Counted from the stretch's first letter, positions 1 through 8,917 are shown. The stretch: DNA of 64,000 nt from Gallionella sp. (GCA_028689145.1 JAQTWT010000001.1:186001-250000), one strand, 5' to 3'. Notes: generated by a model from the sequence alone, not told the origin. Numbers and translations are program-made.

Positions 1-293
1 TTATTTTGCTTAAGCAACGAAGAAATTAACGGGATTTTCATAATCGGCATTAAAACAGTTTAATTTCATCCGTCAATAAATTTGGTTGCGCCACAAAAGA
101 AACCCAGACAACTCATGTATTCAACTCTAACAGAACATATAAAAATATATTGCAATACAAAATGCTATAGTAAAAACTAGCCCGCAATACTTCGATTACA
201 AAAAGAAATACACCCCATTAGAAGTTCTTGCACTTTTTGATTGCATTCAGCTACATTTTTTAAAACTCCAAACCAAGATTTTCTGCGCGTTTG
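1..293. other. AT-rich stretch, no gene seen
   Basis: This is the sequence downstream of mshP (which is transcribed leftwards). It is AT-rich, and I see no convincing coding frame, tRNA or strong hairpin. In known MSHA loci mshQ follows mshP; no part of an mshQ can be recognised here, so it is either absent or begins to the left of the window. Confidence 0.5.
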
Positions 294-830
294 CTACTGC
301 ACAACCCATATATCACTCGCAACATTTCGCTCAGCATAGTCGAGCATAGACTGAATACCCTGCGCCGCAGAAGCCGCAAGCTGATAACCCCACACAGTTG
401 ATGCCGCCTCCGTATGCGAAGTAGCCACACAGTTCACTATCACTGTGTAATTTTCCAAAGTCCCGGATAATGGACTGATCGTCTGGCTATTACTGCCAGC
501 CGTCCGACATGTCGAGGCAAAAGCAGCGGCTGATCCTGGCAATACCTGATATACACCCCACTCGATACCTGTGCGCGCCGCCTGATATGCTCTTGAACTC
601 ATTATATCCAGCGCGGCGCTTTGCTGTTGGGTAGTTGAAAGCGTAACCGCAAATGTACCAAGCGCCGCAATTACCACCAGTAGAAAGATTGCCGAAATCA
701 GACTGAAACCACGTTCATAAAACGGAAGACTGGACTCGGAATGCTGGCTTTGCAGCGACTTACTTCCCCCACTACCCTCCAGTGAATACAGATGAACTAC
801 CGGCTTCGCATCCTTAATCGTTTGAATCAT
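294..830 (-). CDS. mshP: MSHA biogenesis protein MshP (prepilin-like)
   Basis: This is a probable minor component of the MSHA-type IV pilus, acting in the inner membrane and periplasm. A prepilin-like segment (G|FSLISAIFLLVV) starts near residue 41 behind an unusually long leader. Position +5 is Ser instead of the usual Glu, which is normal for MshP/GspK-like proteins. After the hydrophobic helix comes a short globular domain with two Cys (CRTAG and NCVAT). Its ATG overlaps the mshO stop codon (ATGA), so the two are probably translationally coupled at the end of the operon mshC-D-O-P. The family call rests on the helix pattern and gene order. Confidence 0.8.
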   Translation of the reverse strand: MIQTIKDAKPVVHLYSLEGSGGSKSLQSQHSESSLPFYERGFSLISAIFLLVVIAALGTFAVTLSTTQQQSAALDIMSSRAYQAARTGIEWGVYQVLPGSAAAFASTCRTAGSNSQTISPLSGTLENYTVIVNCVATSHTEAASTVWGYQLAASAAQGIQSMLDYAERNVASDIWVVQ

Positions 831-1633
831 GGCTCATAGCCCACATGCACCACCTTGTACAAGGTAGCAGTTTCATCTTCTTTGTTTATTCCTAAACTTA
901 TGGCCACCAGACTATTGCCGGAAGCCCCGTCATTATCGGTCACACTAAAGTCGCAACTACTGACATTATTAGCAAGCAGCCGGCCTGTTCCCAGCCCGGC
1001 GGTTGTCGTTGGCTGTGTTGCCTGAATGGCATATGAATAGCGCGTCAAAGTACCAATTGGATCGCAAACATAGCTGACCGACTGATTAATAACATGGAAG
1101 CGCGCGCTGGGTGATACCGATGGAAATTGTATTGGCGTAATGGTAACTATTGGAGCCGCAGTAGAAACCCATGGGGTACGGTAAGTTCCGCCATAGGCAG
1201 CAGCAACCGTATTATCTGTCACCACCACCTGATCACCAGCCACAAATGTCGGCATTGCTCCCAGCACTTCAAATGAGCCATCAACAGCAGTAAAATCTAA
1301 AATATCAGTATTGGTTACGCTGCTTACAGCCCTATAACGACCACTTCCGCTGCTTGGCAATAGTTCCAAAAAATTACACGTCCCTCCGGTACATGCCACC
1401 GATGAAGCCCGTGCGCTATAGGGCAATGCTGAACGTATTTCACTCTCCATACGGCTCAACGCCAAGTTTGAAATATCGGTTAAATCCGTTCGGCGGACAA
1501 CATCCATATACTGCTGCACCGGCAGCTTAATGAAAACCGCAGCCATGCTGCCAAGAATGCCGGTAATGACGATCACCATGACCATTTCCACCAAGGTAAA
1601 ACCGGATTGAATTTGTTCGCCCAATCGCATCAA
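827..1633 (-). CDS. mshO: MSHA biogenesis protein MshO (minor pilin)
   Basis: This is a minor pilin of the MSHA pilus. A class III prepilin signal ends at SG|FTLVEM after about 10 residues, with Glu at +5, followed by a roughly 20-residue hydrophobic helix. The rest (about 240 aa) is a periplasmic domain with Cys pairs (ACTGGTC, and VCDP with SSCDF) that could form disulfides. At 268 aa it is the longest of the minor pilins here, as expected for MshO. The start overlaps the mshD stop by four bases and the stop overlaps the mshP start, so C, D, O and P are read as one translationally coupled unit. Confidence 0.85.
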   Translation of the reverse strand: MMRLGEQIQSGFTLVEMVMVIVITGILGSMAAVFIKLPVQQYMDVVRRTDLTDISNLALSRMESEIRSALPYSARASSVACTGGTCNFLELLPSSGSGRYRAVSSVTNTDILDFTAVDGSFEVLGAMPTFVAGDQVVVTDNTVAAAYGGTYRTPWVSTAAPIVTITPIQFPSVSPSARFHVINQSVSYVCDPIGTLTRYSYAIQATQPTTTAGLGTGRLLANNVSSCDFSVTDNDGASGNSLVAISLGINKEDETATLYKVVHVGYEP

Positions 1634-2076
1634 TGATCCACCTTATATCCGGTTACTTCAATTGTTTGACCACCGGGCTCGGTCACTATCACGGTTATCT
1701 GCGCCGCACTGGCTGCCAGCACTGCAGGGAGGGTTACGCCACTTACTACCGTGGCAGTTACGCTGTAGCTCTCCAACCCAGTCACTGCCACCGAGCTATT
1801 TGCGTAGGTTGCACTGGCACTCAGCGCGTTATAATCGAAAATATCATCAAATGTTGCCCGCGTATTTCCAGGCATCACGGTAAAACTTTTTAGCTCGATT
1901 TCTTCCAGCAATGTCTCGGCAATCGTCAAAGCCTGCTTATGAATCAATGGATCCGCACTGTATTTGTTTGTTGTATTTACAACCAGCACAACACCTGCCA
2001 GCGCGACACTAACGATAACAATAAACATAATCAGCTCGATCAGGCTGATGCCGCGCTGATTATTGCAAGTAAACAT
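1630..2076 (-). CDS. mshD: MSHA biogenesis protein MshD (minor pilin)
   Basis: Minor pilin with a prepilin signal (MFTCNNQRG|ISLIEL, Glu at +5) and a long hydrophobic helix ending in VNTTNKYSADP. The sequence then matches the MshD pattern HKQALTIAETLLEEIE, a region conserved in MshD/PilV-like proteins. I chose the internal ATG at 2076 because it gives a normal nine-residue leader and only a 17-base overlap with mshC; the longer frame to 2115 would add a leader-like tail inside mshC. Length is 148 aa. It lies between mshC and mshO in the usual MSHA order. Confidence 0.85.
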   Translation of the reverse strand: MFTCNNQRGISLIELIMFIVIVSVALAGVVLVVNTTNKYSADPLIHKQALTIAETLLEEIELKSFTVMPGNTRATFDDIFDYNALSASATYANSSVAVTGLESYSVTATVVSGVTLPAVLAASAAQITVIVTEPGGQTIEVTGYKVDH

Positions 2077-2545
2077 AGCCGGTCTCCGCTTCGACAACAA
2101 TACTGCTTGCCACATTGCCGACAGTTATTGCCTGGTTAACTGTAGAGCTGGGCTTGCCCGATGCATTAAAATAAAACGCTTCAGAAGGCGTGGCAGAATG
2201 CGTCGCACCGGCACTACTTATCGGGTATGAATCACCACTGGGGCTTTGCAGAGCGCTCCCGCCAGGGCAAGGGTCGTAAGTGAGACCGACGCTGCTGGTT
2301 GATGGAAATGTTACGCAAACATTGCGCTGCTGTGCAATTGCGACTTTTTGGGCGTAACGCAGTGTGGCTTGTACTTGGTCCGCAAAACCTTGAGATTCAA
2401 ATACGTTAGTTTCGTAAAATCGAGGAGCAATAGCCGCAGCCAATACTCCGATGATTACTATGACCACAACCAGCTCAATCAGTGTAAAACCCGCTTTTGC
2501 ATGCGAACACATTAATCTGGGGAGTATTGGTGAAAAACCATTCAT
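2060..2545 (-). CDS. mshC: MSHA biogenesis protein MshC (minor pilin)
   Basis: Minor pilin with an AG|FTLIEL cleavage site and Glu at +5, then a hydrophobic helix and an MshC/GspH-like domain (QVQATLRYAQKVAIAQQRNVC is the typical second helix). It is 161 aa if the upstream ATG is used. An alternative ATG at 2512 gives an eight-residue leader more typical of type IVa prepilins; neither has a clear ribosome site, so the start is uncertain. The 295 bases between this gene and the nearest major pilin gene contain no gene and no convincing terminator. Confidence 0.85.
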   Translation of the reverse strand: MNGFSPILPRLMCSHAKAGFTLIELVVVIVIIGVLAAAIAPRFYETNVFESQGFADQVQATLRYAQKVAIAQQRNVCVTFPSTSSVGLTYDPCPGGSALQSPSGDSYPISSAGATHSATPSEAFYFNASGKPSSTVNQAITVGNVASSIVVEAETGYVYLQ

Positions 2546-2840
2546 AGCAGGAATGTATCAGCAAGTAGTGTAAAGTCGAACCCATTACAAAAGTTGTGGG
2601 CCCAATATATCCCACATTGCGGATACCGCATACCAATCCGTATGCAGGAGTGCATGTAATGTGAATTGGCTACGCTGATTAGCCAGACAAGCAGCTTACT
2701 GCAATATTACTTAGGTAAAAATCGCTTAAGCTACAAAATTTCGGTTATATTTTGAGATTCATTTAAGCTGCAAGCACAATCGTATACTCACGGCTGGTTG
2801 AGCATGCCTGTCACAAATACATCCGAAGCTGCTCAATCGC

Positions 2841-3275
2841 TTAACAACCAGTTATGTCGATGGTAGTAACCGGGGCCAAACCTGCAGCAGTTGCTTCTAC
2901 ATAACTTACCGCACACCCTCCAACCACCACACCCGAAACGGAAATTCCTGACGCAGCATTCCAAATATATCGCGACGGAGAAACATCCACTGCCGCATAA
3001 ATGCCGCTTATAGATGCAGCCGGGAAGCCGTTCACCATTGAAATAGCTTTACCCGCCAAGAGAACATCCACATTGGAAGCATATCCTTTGGTCAACTGGG
3101 TACCGTGTGCAATTGCCGCAGCAGAATCCATTGCACCCTTCAGACCCTCCAGTGCCGCGGTATTCGCATCCAATTTAAAATCGGAAAACTTCGGAATTGC
3201 TGTCGCCGCCAATATGCCCAAAATCACGATCACCATGATCAACTCGATCAATGTAAAACCTGATTGATGCTTCAT
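2841..3275 (-). CDS. mshA: MshA-like major pilin, copy 1 (most divergent)
   Basis: Type IV pilin of the MSHA kind, 144 aa. It starts with the same [18 protein letters not shown] leader and helix as the other three copies, and ends in a Cys-bounded loop ([11 protein letters not shown] to a final ITGC) that should form the pilin D-region disulfide. The region at about residues 68-105 and the C-terminus differ strongly from the other three copies, while the helix is identical. The start is fixed by AGGGAG at the right distance and by the shared leader; the longer frame upstream is not needed. It may encode a minor or variant subunit. Confidence 0.88.
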   Translation of the reverse strand: MKHQSGFTLIELIMVIVILGILAATAIPKFSDFKLDANTAALEGLKGAMDSAAAIAHGTQLTKGYASNVDVLLAGKAISMVNGFPAASISGIYAAVDVSPSRYIWNAASGISVSGVVVGGCAVSYVEATAAGLAPVTTIDITGC

Positions 3276-3434
3276 TTTAATTCTCCCTGAGTTTGAGGCT
3301 GCAACCCCGCTCCAAGGTAGAACTCTAGTCACACTGCCAGATTGCTCACCCCAATACCTTGCCGCAGCAAGAATCATTGCAACCAAAGCGACAGCGCACC
3401 CATCCAAAATAGAGTACTACCTTAGAGGTTGAGA
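3276..3434 (-). repeat. Duplicated pilin leader region, copy 1
   Basis: The 159 bases upstream of pilin copy 1 are nearly identical to the 170 bases upstream of pilin copy 3 (4536-4705). The shared text includes GAGTACTACCTTAGAGGTT, GCTCCAAGGTAGAACTC and TTGCCGCAGCAAGAAT. The two differ mainly by a short indel and scattered substitutions. This shows that a two-gene unit (pilin plus spacer plus pilin) was duplicated, not single genes. Confidence 0.85.
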
Positions 3435-3866
3435 TTAACAGTCGGTTGAATCGATGATCGTTTGTGCAGGTACGCCGGCAACAGTTGCTTCCACATAACT
3501 TACCGCGCAAGCTCCCACCACACCTGAGATGGTGACTCCAGATGCGCTATTCCAAACATATTTCCCTGATGAGACATCTATTGCCAGCATAATGCCGTTT
3601 ACACCAGATTCAGGATAACCGTTCACCATGGAAACGGTTGCACCCGCAATGTTCACAGCTGTCCCCGATGCATACCCCTTAGTTAATTGGGTACCGTGTG
3701 CAATTGCCCCGGCTGCATCCATAGCACCCTTCAATCCCTCCAGTGCAGACAAACGCGCGTCATTTTTTAAATCGGCAAACTTTGGCATTGCTGTTGCAGC
3801 CAAGATGCCCAGAATTACGATCACCATGATCAACTCGATCAATGTAAAACCAGATTGATGTTTCAT
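3435..3866 (-). CDS. mshA: MshA-like major pilin, copy 2
   Basis: Type IV major pilin, 143 aa, with leader MKHQSG and Glu at +5. It is closest to copy 4: both share [17 protein letters not shown] and the segment [20 protein letters not shown], and they end IIDSTDC. The two Cys near the C-terminus (GACAVSY and STDC) bracket the predicted D-loop. The ATG at 3866 is preceded by a good ribosome site (AAGGAG). It is the first gene after the hairpin at 4061-4094, so it may have its own promoter in the 194 bases between them. Confidence 0.9.
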   Translation of the reverse strand: MKHQSGFTLIELIMVIVILGILAATAMPKFADLKNDARLSALEGLKGAMDAAGAIAHGTQLTKGYASGTAVNIAGATVSMVNGYPESGVNGIMLAIDVSSGKYVWNSASGVTISGVVGACAVSYVEATVAGVPAQTIIDSTDC

Positions 3867-4060
3867 TTTAATTCTCCTTGAAGTTGTGCTGAATTCCCCA
3901 CGGATAGAAGACCGCAGCCTTGTTAATTTGCCTGTCAAAGTTAATGTCGCAACAAAACCTTTTCAAGCCGCACCACCGTACAACAACCATATAATTTTCA
4001 AACCCCAAATTAGAGAGCCATAAGCCTGCCATTTAATAACCATGGCCGCAACACTCTAAA

Positions 4061-4094
4061 GACGCTAAAGGGAGGCAAGCCTCCCTTTAGCGTC
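4061..4094 (-). terminator. Strong hairpin terminator between pilin pairs
   Basis: A perfect 16-bp inverted repeat (GACGCTAAAGGGAGGC and its complement) is separated by only two A residues. It starts 10 bases after the stop codon of pilin copy 3 and is followed, in the direction of transcription, by TTTAGAG. The stem is strong and placed like an intrinsic terminator, but the T-run is short, so partial read-through into copies 2 and 1 is plausible. Confidence 0.75.
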
Positions 4095-4103
4095 AACTTA
4101 AGT

Positions 4104-4535
4104 TTAACAGCCGGTTGAATTGATGATCGTTTGTGCAGGTACGCCGGCACCAGTTGCTTGCACATAACTTACCGCGCAAGCACCCACCACACCTGAGATG
4201 GTGACTCCGGATGCACTATTCCAAGCGTACTTCCCCGAAGATAAATTCAATGCCAGCATAATGCCGTTCACACCAGATTCCGGGTAACCGTTCACCATAG
4301 AAACGGTACTGCCTTCAATACTTACCGATGTTCCTGATGCATACCCCTTGATCTGCTGGATACCGTGTGCAATTGCTGCAGCCGAATCCATGGAACCTTT
4401 TAAACCCTCAAGCGCTGCCAAACGTGCGTCAGAATTTAAATTGGCAAACTTCGGAATTGCTGTCGCAGCCAATATGCCCAAAATCACGATCACCATGATC
4501 AACTCGATCAATGTAAAACCAGATTGATGCTTCAT
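4104..4535 (-). CDS. mshA: MshA-like major pilin, copy 3
   Basis: Type IV major pilin, 143 aa, with the common [12 protein letters not shown] leader and helix. It differs from copies 2 and 4 in the alpha-1 C-half ([21 protein letters not shown]) and in the loop GTSVSIEGSTVSM, and ends IINSTGC. The C-terminal Cys pair is kept. Its upstream spacer is duplicated in front of copy 1, so by position copies 3 and 1 are counterparts. A strong hairpin lies 10 bases past the stop codon, so copies 4 and 3 could form one transcript. Confidence 0.9.
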   Translation of the reverse strand: MKHQSGFTLIELIMVIVILGILAATAIPKFANLNSDARLAALEGLKGSMDSAAAIAHGIQQIKGYASGTSVSIEGSTVSMVNGYPESGVNGIMLALNLSSGKYAWNSASGVTISGVVGACAVSYVQATGAGVPAQTIINSTGC

Positions 4536-4705
4536 TTTAATTCTCCTTGAATTTGAGGCCGCAGCCCCGCTCCAAGGTAGAACTCTAGTCACACTGCCAC
4601 ATTGCTCACCCTAATACCTTGCCGCAGCAAGAATTGTTGCCAACAAAGCGACAGCGCAACACCGCAACCATCCAAAATAGAGTACTACCTTAGAGGTTGA
4701 TATGA
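4536..4705 (-). repeat. Duplicated pilin leader region, copy 2
   Basis: This 170-base spacer upstream of pilin copy 3 is almost the same as 3276-3434 upstream of pilin copy 1. It has about ten extra bases (around the ACACCGCAACC stretch) compared with the other copy. It contains no hairpin with a T-run, so transcription from copy 4 probably runs through into copy 3. Confidence 0.85.
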
Positions 4706-5137
4706 TTAGCAGTCGGTTGAATCGATGATCGTTTGTGCAGCTACGCCGGCACCAGTTGCTTCCACATAACTTACCGCGCAAGCTCCCACCACACCCGAGA
4801 TGGTGACTCCAGATGCGCTATTCCAAGCGTATTTCCCCGAAGAGACATCTATTGCCAGCATAATGCCATTTACACCAGATTCAGGGTAACCGTTCACCAT
4901 AGAAACGGTACTACCTGCAATACTTACCGCCGTTCCCGACGCATACCCTTTGGCTTGCTGGACACCGTGGGCAATTGACCCGGCTGCATCCATCGCACCC
5001 TTTAATCCCTCCAGTGCAGACAAACGCGCGTCAGTTTTTAAATCGGCGAACTTCGGTATTGCTGTCGCGGCCAATATGCCGAGAATTACAATCACCATGA
5101 TCAACTCGATCAATGTAAAACCAGATTGGTGTTTCAT
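4706..5137 (-). CDS. mshA: MshA-like major pilin, copy 4 (promoter-proximal)
   Basis: Type IV major pilin, 143 aa, first of the four tandem copies in the direction of transcription. It has leader MKHQSG, Glu at +5, a hydrophobic helix up to about residue 30 and the D-loop Cys pair (GACAVSY and STDC). It differs from copy 2 at only a handful of positions. Its position next to the 320-base divergent intergenic region, with AAGGAG before the ATG, makes it the best candidate for the main structural subunit; this is inference. Confidence 0.9.
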   Translation of the reverse strand: MKHQSGFTLIELIMVIVILGILAATAIPKFADLKTDARLSALEGLKGAMDAAGSIAHGVQQAKGYASGTAVSIAGSTVSMVNGYPESGVNGIMLAIDVSSGKYAWNSASGVTISGVVGACAVSYVEATGAGVAAQTIIDSTDC

Positions 5138-5460
5138 TTTATTTCTCCTTAAGTGTTGAGGCCTCGGCCCCATTAAACTACTGAAGTTAAAGCTAGACTT
5201 TCACTACACCTGCCAAACATTTGCCGCAGCAAAAATTTACGCAAGCATTACCACCCTACACCACATTTAACAATAATGCAACTGCCTTGCTATCTGAGTA
5301 TTTAGCTTATCAACCGCAGCTGTAGATGTTATCGGCAATTTTCCGCAAAACTTTAGGCCTATTTCTTATGGTGATATGATGCTTTTTTATGTAACCTTAA
5401 AATGTGAAGGTGCAATGCACATTTTAAAATCAAAGGTCAATACTCAAGGTGAGCAAGCAC
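5138..5460. other. Divergent intergenic region, pilins versus FecR lipoprotein
   Basis: About 320 AT-rich bases lie between the leftward pilin array and the rightward FecR-domain gene, so promoters for both should lie here. A TATGAT hexamer at 5375-5380 could be a -10 element for the rightward gene, but the matching -35 is poor. I looked for a -24/-12 sigma54 promoter facing the pilins and found no correctly spaced match. Confidence 0.45.
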
Positions 5461-6627
5461 ATGAAAAGAATGATATTAGCGGGCGTTATTCTGGGAATAA
5501 CCGTTACAGGCTGCTCAAACGATGGGCAGGGTGACAGCGCCAGCCAAGAAAATAGCCGCCAGTCACAAGTAATTTTGACTGATGGTGCGACATCACATGC
5601 AACTGGGGTAGGCAAAGTCGCTTACAAGATGGGCTCGCTATTGGCTCGGCGCGCAGACGGCACGGTCAAGGTGATGGAAACCGAAGCCAATGTGCAGGCT
5701 GGCGATGTATTGGGCACATCAAAAGATAGTTATGCTTTGATACAGATGAACGATGGCGCAAGAATGACGCTACTACCAAACTCCAACTTGAAAATCGTGG
5801 ATTACCGGTTCAATAAAGACGCTCCGCAGTTGGATAGTGCGGTATTCAATTTACTTAAAGGCGGTCTGCGTTCGGTAACCGGGCTAATTGGCAAACGCGG
5901 TAATATTGACGCTTATAGAATGCAAACATCAATGGCAACCATAGGTATTCGCGGCACGGATTTTTCCTCGCGGCTGTGTGCAACACCGAATTGTCAGGAT
6001 GATGTTGATGCGCCAGCCAAACTTACAGACAAACAGCCGACTTCGGGCGGCACGCCAGCCACCACTCCTGCAGATTCACCACCGGGTCTGTACGTGACTG
6101 TACACGATGGCAAGGTGATCGTAGCACAACCAACCGGCAGCGCGCTAAGTCTAGAACGGGGTGAAACTGGTTTTGCCGATGTAGCTGCATTGGCAAAACT
6201 TCCCGAACCCCCGGCATTTATGAATGTAGACACCAAGCAAACCGATGCGATTGAAGCCAATAACGCAGCTGCGGATACAACCCAGCAAGCCCCAGTTTCA
6301 TCAAGCGACAATAAAATACTTCTTGAAATCAGAAAACAAGATCGGGGAGAGCGCAATTTGTGCCTGCTCACTTACATGGCGAATAAGTCGAGTGATACCA
6401 GATATTTGAATTTATTTGCAATCAGACTGGAAGGCGAGGATGGCACTGAACGAAACCCTTCGATCATGACTAATAAAGATCCTGTTTTTCCATTTAATAA
6501 AGAACTGGAACCCGGAACCAAAGCACTTGGCTGGATATGCTTCGATATTCCCAGTGCGACATGGAAACCGTCTGCGATTGATTTCAAAGATATCATGGGC
6601 GACCGCATAATAAAGCATCAATTTTAG
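5461..6627 (+). CDS. FecR-domain lipoprotein
   Basis: Predicted outer-membrane or periplasmic lipoprotein of 388 aa. The signal peptide ends in the lipobox VTGC (Cys18). A FecR-type domain follows: AGDVLGTSKDSYALIQMNDG and, about 90 residues on, MATIGIRGTDFS, the two hallmark stretches of this fold. A Pro/Ala-rich linker (around residues 195-215) and a C-terminal domain of about 110 residues without a family I can name follow. FecR domains in single-protein form often bind ligands or peptidoglycan-associated partners; its role here is unknown. The ATG at 5461 fits the ribosome site AAGGTGAG better than the GTG at 5449. Confidence 0.75.
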   Translation: MKRMILAGVILGITVTGCSNDGQGDSASQENSRQSQVILTDGATSHATGVGKVAYKMGSLLARRADGTVKVMETEANVQAGDVLGTSKDSYALIQMNDGARMTLLPNSNLKIVDYRFNKDAPQLDSAVFNLLKGGLRSVTGLIGKRGNIDAYRMQTSMATIGIRGTDFSSRLCATPNCQDDVDAPAKLTDKQPTSGGTPATTPADSPPGLYVTVHDGKVIVAQPTGSALSLERGETGFADVAALAKLPEPPAFMNVDTKQTDAIEANNAAADTTQQAPVSSSDNKILLEIRKQDRGERNLCLLTYMANKSSDTRYLNLFAIRLEGEDGTERNPSIMTNKDPVFPFNKELEPGTKALGWICFDIPSATWKPSAIDFKDIMGDRIIKHQF

Positions 6628-6703
6628 TGGGTGACGTAACAGTTTATGCTTACACCCATCCAGCAAAGGCTAAGCAAATTGACCAATTACAAGGAAATCC
6701 AAT

Positions 6704-6952
6704 ATGTTCGCCCTACCCACCATATGGAGTCTATTAATCTCCACTATCGTGTTTTTTATTGTCGCCGGATATATTAGTCGTTATTTAAATGAGCAGGGGG
6801 TTGGAGGCGTAACGCGCGGCGTACTGGTTTTTTCACTTGCTTATTTGGCATCATGGTGCGTTGGCGAAGTGATCGACTGGGTTCAAGGGGAACCACCACC
6901 GTCTGCACCAACTGCGGTAGAACAAGCGCAACCATTGCTACTGCAAGAATAG
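6704..6952 (+). CDS. Small membrane protein, two helices
   Basis: An 82-residue protein not recognised as a named family. Residues 5-26 and about 38-58 are hydrophobic and should span the membrane, with a short Gly-rich turn (GVGGVTRG) between them and a Pro/Ala/Gln-rich tail. An AAGGA ribosome site precedes the ATG. It follows the FecR-domain lipoprotein by 76 bases on the same strand, so they may be cotranscribed. Confidence 0.55.
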   Translation: MFALPTIWSLLISTIVFFIVAGYISRYLNEQGVGGVTRGVLVFSLAYLASWCVGEVIDWVQGEPPPSAPTAVEQAQPLLLQE

Positions 6953-7039
6953 AAATTGTGCCATAGCTGCTCCAAAATCCAAGCTGGCCAGCGCCGCTCA
7001 CCATTTGACCAGCAAGCGTAGACAAATTCTATTCGTATG

Positions 7040-8074
7040 CTACGGGAGCGTTCTGGCGAGACGAAAACCGACGCTGTCGTTATGAAGCTCAGGGGCATCC
7101 ATTAGTCGTCTGGTCGAACGCGCATACGACGGACCATAGAACCATGATCCGCCACGGAGCACGCGCTTTGTGCTATCTCCTTGCCACGCGCTGCCATCTG
7201 CGGGAGCACCATTGTAATTGTCATGATAGTTATCTTCGACCCACTCCCATACATTGCCGCTCATGTCATATAAGCCAAAAGCGTTGGCCTGCTTGCGACC
7301 AGCCGGATTGGTGATCATATTACTGTTACCCGGAGCCCTCTTGGTCGGATCGTCCCAGCCAGCGACAGATGCACCATACCAGCCAACAACGTCCAGATTA
7401 TCGCTGCCACAATATACATGGTGACCTCCCGCGCGGCAGGCATACTCCCATTCCGCCTCACTTGGCAGGCGATATTGTTTGCCAGTCTTGGCGTTAAGCT
7501 TCTGAATGAATGCCTGTGCATCTTCCCAACTTACTTGCTCGACCGGACAATTATCGCCACAGACAGTAAATTTGCTGGGGTTGTCTCCCATGAGCGCTTT
7601 CCATTGTCCTTGCGTCACTTCGGTCTTACTCATTGCAAAGGCTTGGCTAATCGTTACGATATGAACGGGTTTTTCTTCATTTAGTCCGTCGTTTGAACCC
7701 ATTTCAAAGCTACCCGCGGAAATAATGGTCATTCTTGGGCAGCTGGGGCAGTCGCGGAAAAATTTACCCGTCAGCGCAGTTTCATTGTCTTCGCTAACGG
7801 ATGAAATCGGTTTGTCGGGTACAGAATAAAAATTTTTATATACTACGACCGATAAAACGACAATCAAGAAAAATAAAACTTCTTTGACAAATCGGCGCGA
7901 CTTTACTTGATCGTCGCTGGGTGCCCTTCCTTGTCTCCGGCAAGGCCTGTCGCTTAAACGCCTTTCAAACCCAGTGTAAGCTTCGCTATCCGAACGATTC
8001 GCTTGTCTTCTATCAGTTCTGCCGCCTGAACGCCTTTCATGCCTTTCACCAGTTTCATCGCTTAAATGAGTCAT
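7040..8074 (-). CDS. Membrane-anchored FGE/SUMF1-fold protein lacking catalytic Cys
   Basis: 344 aa. Residues 1-60 are charged and Arg-rich, 65-80 form one membrane anchor, and the periplasmic part is a formylglycine-generating-enzyme-sulfatase fold: FEMGSNDG, SKTEVTQGQWKALMG, YRLPSEAEWEYACRAG, YDMSGNVWEWVED and RVLRGGSW. In true FGEs the segment after RGGSW carries two active-site Cys (patterns like SWLC and SYC). Here it reads SWFYGPSYARS, so both are missing and formylglycine formation is unlikely. More likely a binding or structural protein. The ATG at 8074 follows GAGAGGA. It sits inside the MSHA locus with other envelope proteins. Confidence 0.8.
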   Translation of the reverse strand: MTHLSDETGERHERRSGGRTDRRQANRSDSEAYTGFERRLSDRPCRRQGRAPSDDQVKSRRFVKEVLFFLIVVLSVVVYKNFYSVPDKPISSVSEDNETALTGKFFRDCPSCPRMTIISAGSFEMGSNDGLNEEKPVHIVTISQAFAMSKTEVTQGQWKALMGDNPSKFTVCGDNCPVEQVSWEDAQAFIQKLNAKTGKQYRLPSEAEWEYACRAGGHHVYCGSDNLDVVGWYGASVAGWDDPTKRAPGNSNMITNPAGRKQANAFGLYDMSGNVWEWVEDNYHDNYNGAPADGSAWQGDSTKRVLRGGSWFYGPSYARSTRRLMDAPELHNDSVGFRLARTLP

Positions 8075-8240
8075 TTCCTCTCCTCTCGGATAGAGCAAAA
8101 TAGGTCGATGCCACGAAACAACAATATGCGCTACAGATATTTCATTGTTCAGCAGATTGACTCATAACACTTTGCACCTTGCTGTATTTTATCGGGTAGC
8201 CATTTACAGAAAAACAGGTTCTTGTTCCACCGCAAACCGC

Positions 8241-8684
8241 CTATTTTGGCAACATTTCCGGAAATTTCTCCAAATTAACAATAGTTCTATCTGTTACGCA
8301 ATAATAATCATCACGAAAACGGGTGGCAGTTACAGGAACGCTGCTGCCCAAGCTATGATGGGAGGCATCTTTTTCGGCTGCAGCTTGCTCTTCCTGACTG
8401 TAATAAGCTTCAACGACAATATCAAACCTCTCATAATCGGCAGCATTCTTGCTTTTAACACGGATATCAGTTCTATCTGGATGCAATGCCGCCACTTTAT
8501 TTACGCAGATAGCCTCCGCATTATGCCGAGCATCTCTAATAGTGACTGTATTTGTATTAGCTAGATTTTTTATCCCATCTACGGTACCACTGACTTCATT
8601 GGCTACCACCGAGACTTGGTCGCACCCACTCAAAAAAATAAGAGTGGTAACCAAGGCAGTTATCCGGTTCAGATTATTGCTCAT
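8241..8684 (-). CDS. Hypothetical lipoprotein
   Basis: A 147-residue protein with a signal peptide and lipobox LSGC (Cys21). The mature part has no domain I recognise; it contains three more Cys (EAICVNK and DDYYCVTD among them) and a Glu/Ala-rich stretch (SQEEQAAAEKDA). It lies upstream of the FGE-like gene on the same strand, separated by 166 bases, and downstream of the duplicated membrane protein. Membership in the pilus-linked envelope block is inferred from position only. Confidence 0.55.
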   Translation of the reverse strand: MSNNLNRITALVTTLIFLSGCDQVSVVANEVSGTVDGIKNLANTNTVTIRDARHNAEAICVNKVAALHPDRTDIRVKSKNAADYERFDIVVEAYYSQEEQAAAEKDASHHSLGSSVPVTATRFRDDYYCVTDRTIVNLEKFPEMLPK

Positions 8685-8917
8685 ATTGCACCCATAGTGA
8701 ATTCAAAGTCAGGCATCCAGTCTGCTTAAAGTTAGTGCTGGCATGTATGTTTTGAGCTCGCCGAAAAAATCAAGGGATAGTATTTTCCCAAGGACCTTCA
8801 TTGCACCAGATTTGAATTTGCCGTACAAATACGATGTAAGACGCGTTTTATGGGTTAATTCCGCACGTTCAAAGCAATATATGCACCCAGAAAAGCCGAC
8901 CTTATTTATTGAAATAA

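Noticed and set aside
5138..5460. Sigma54 promoter for the pilin array
   Set aside because: A GGCA and a TTGCA occur close together on the minus strand, but the GG to GC spacing is too short for a -24/-12 promoter.
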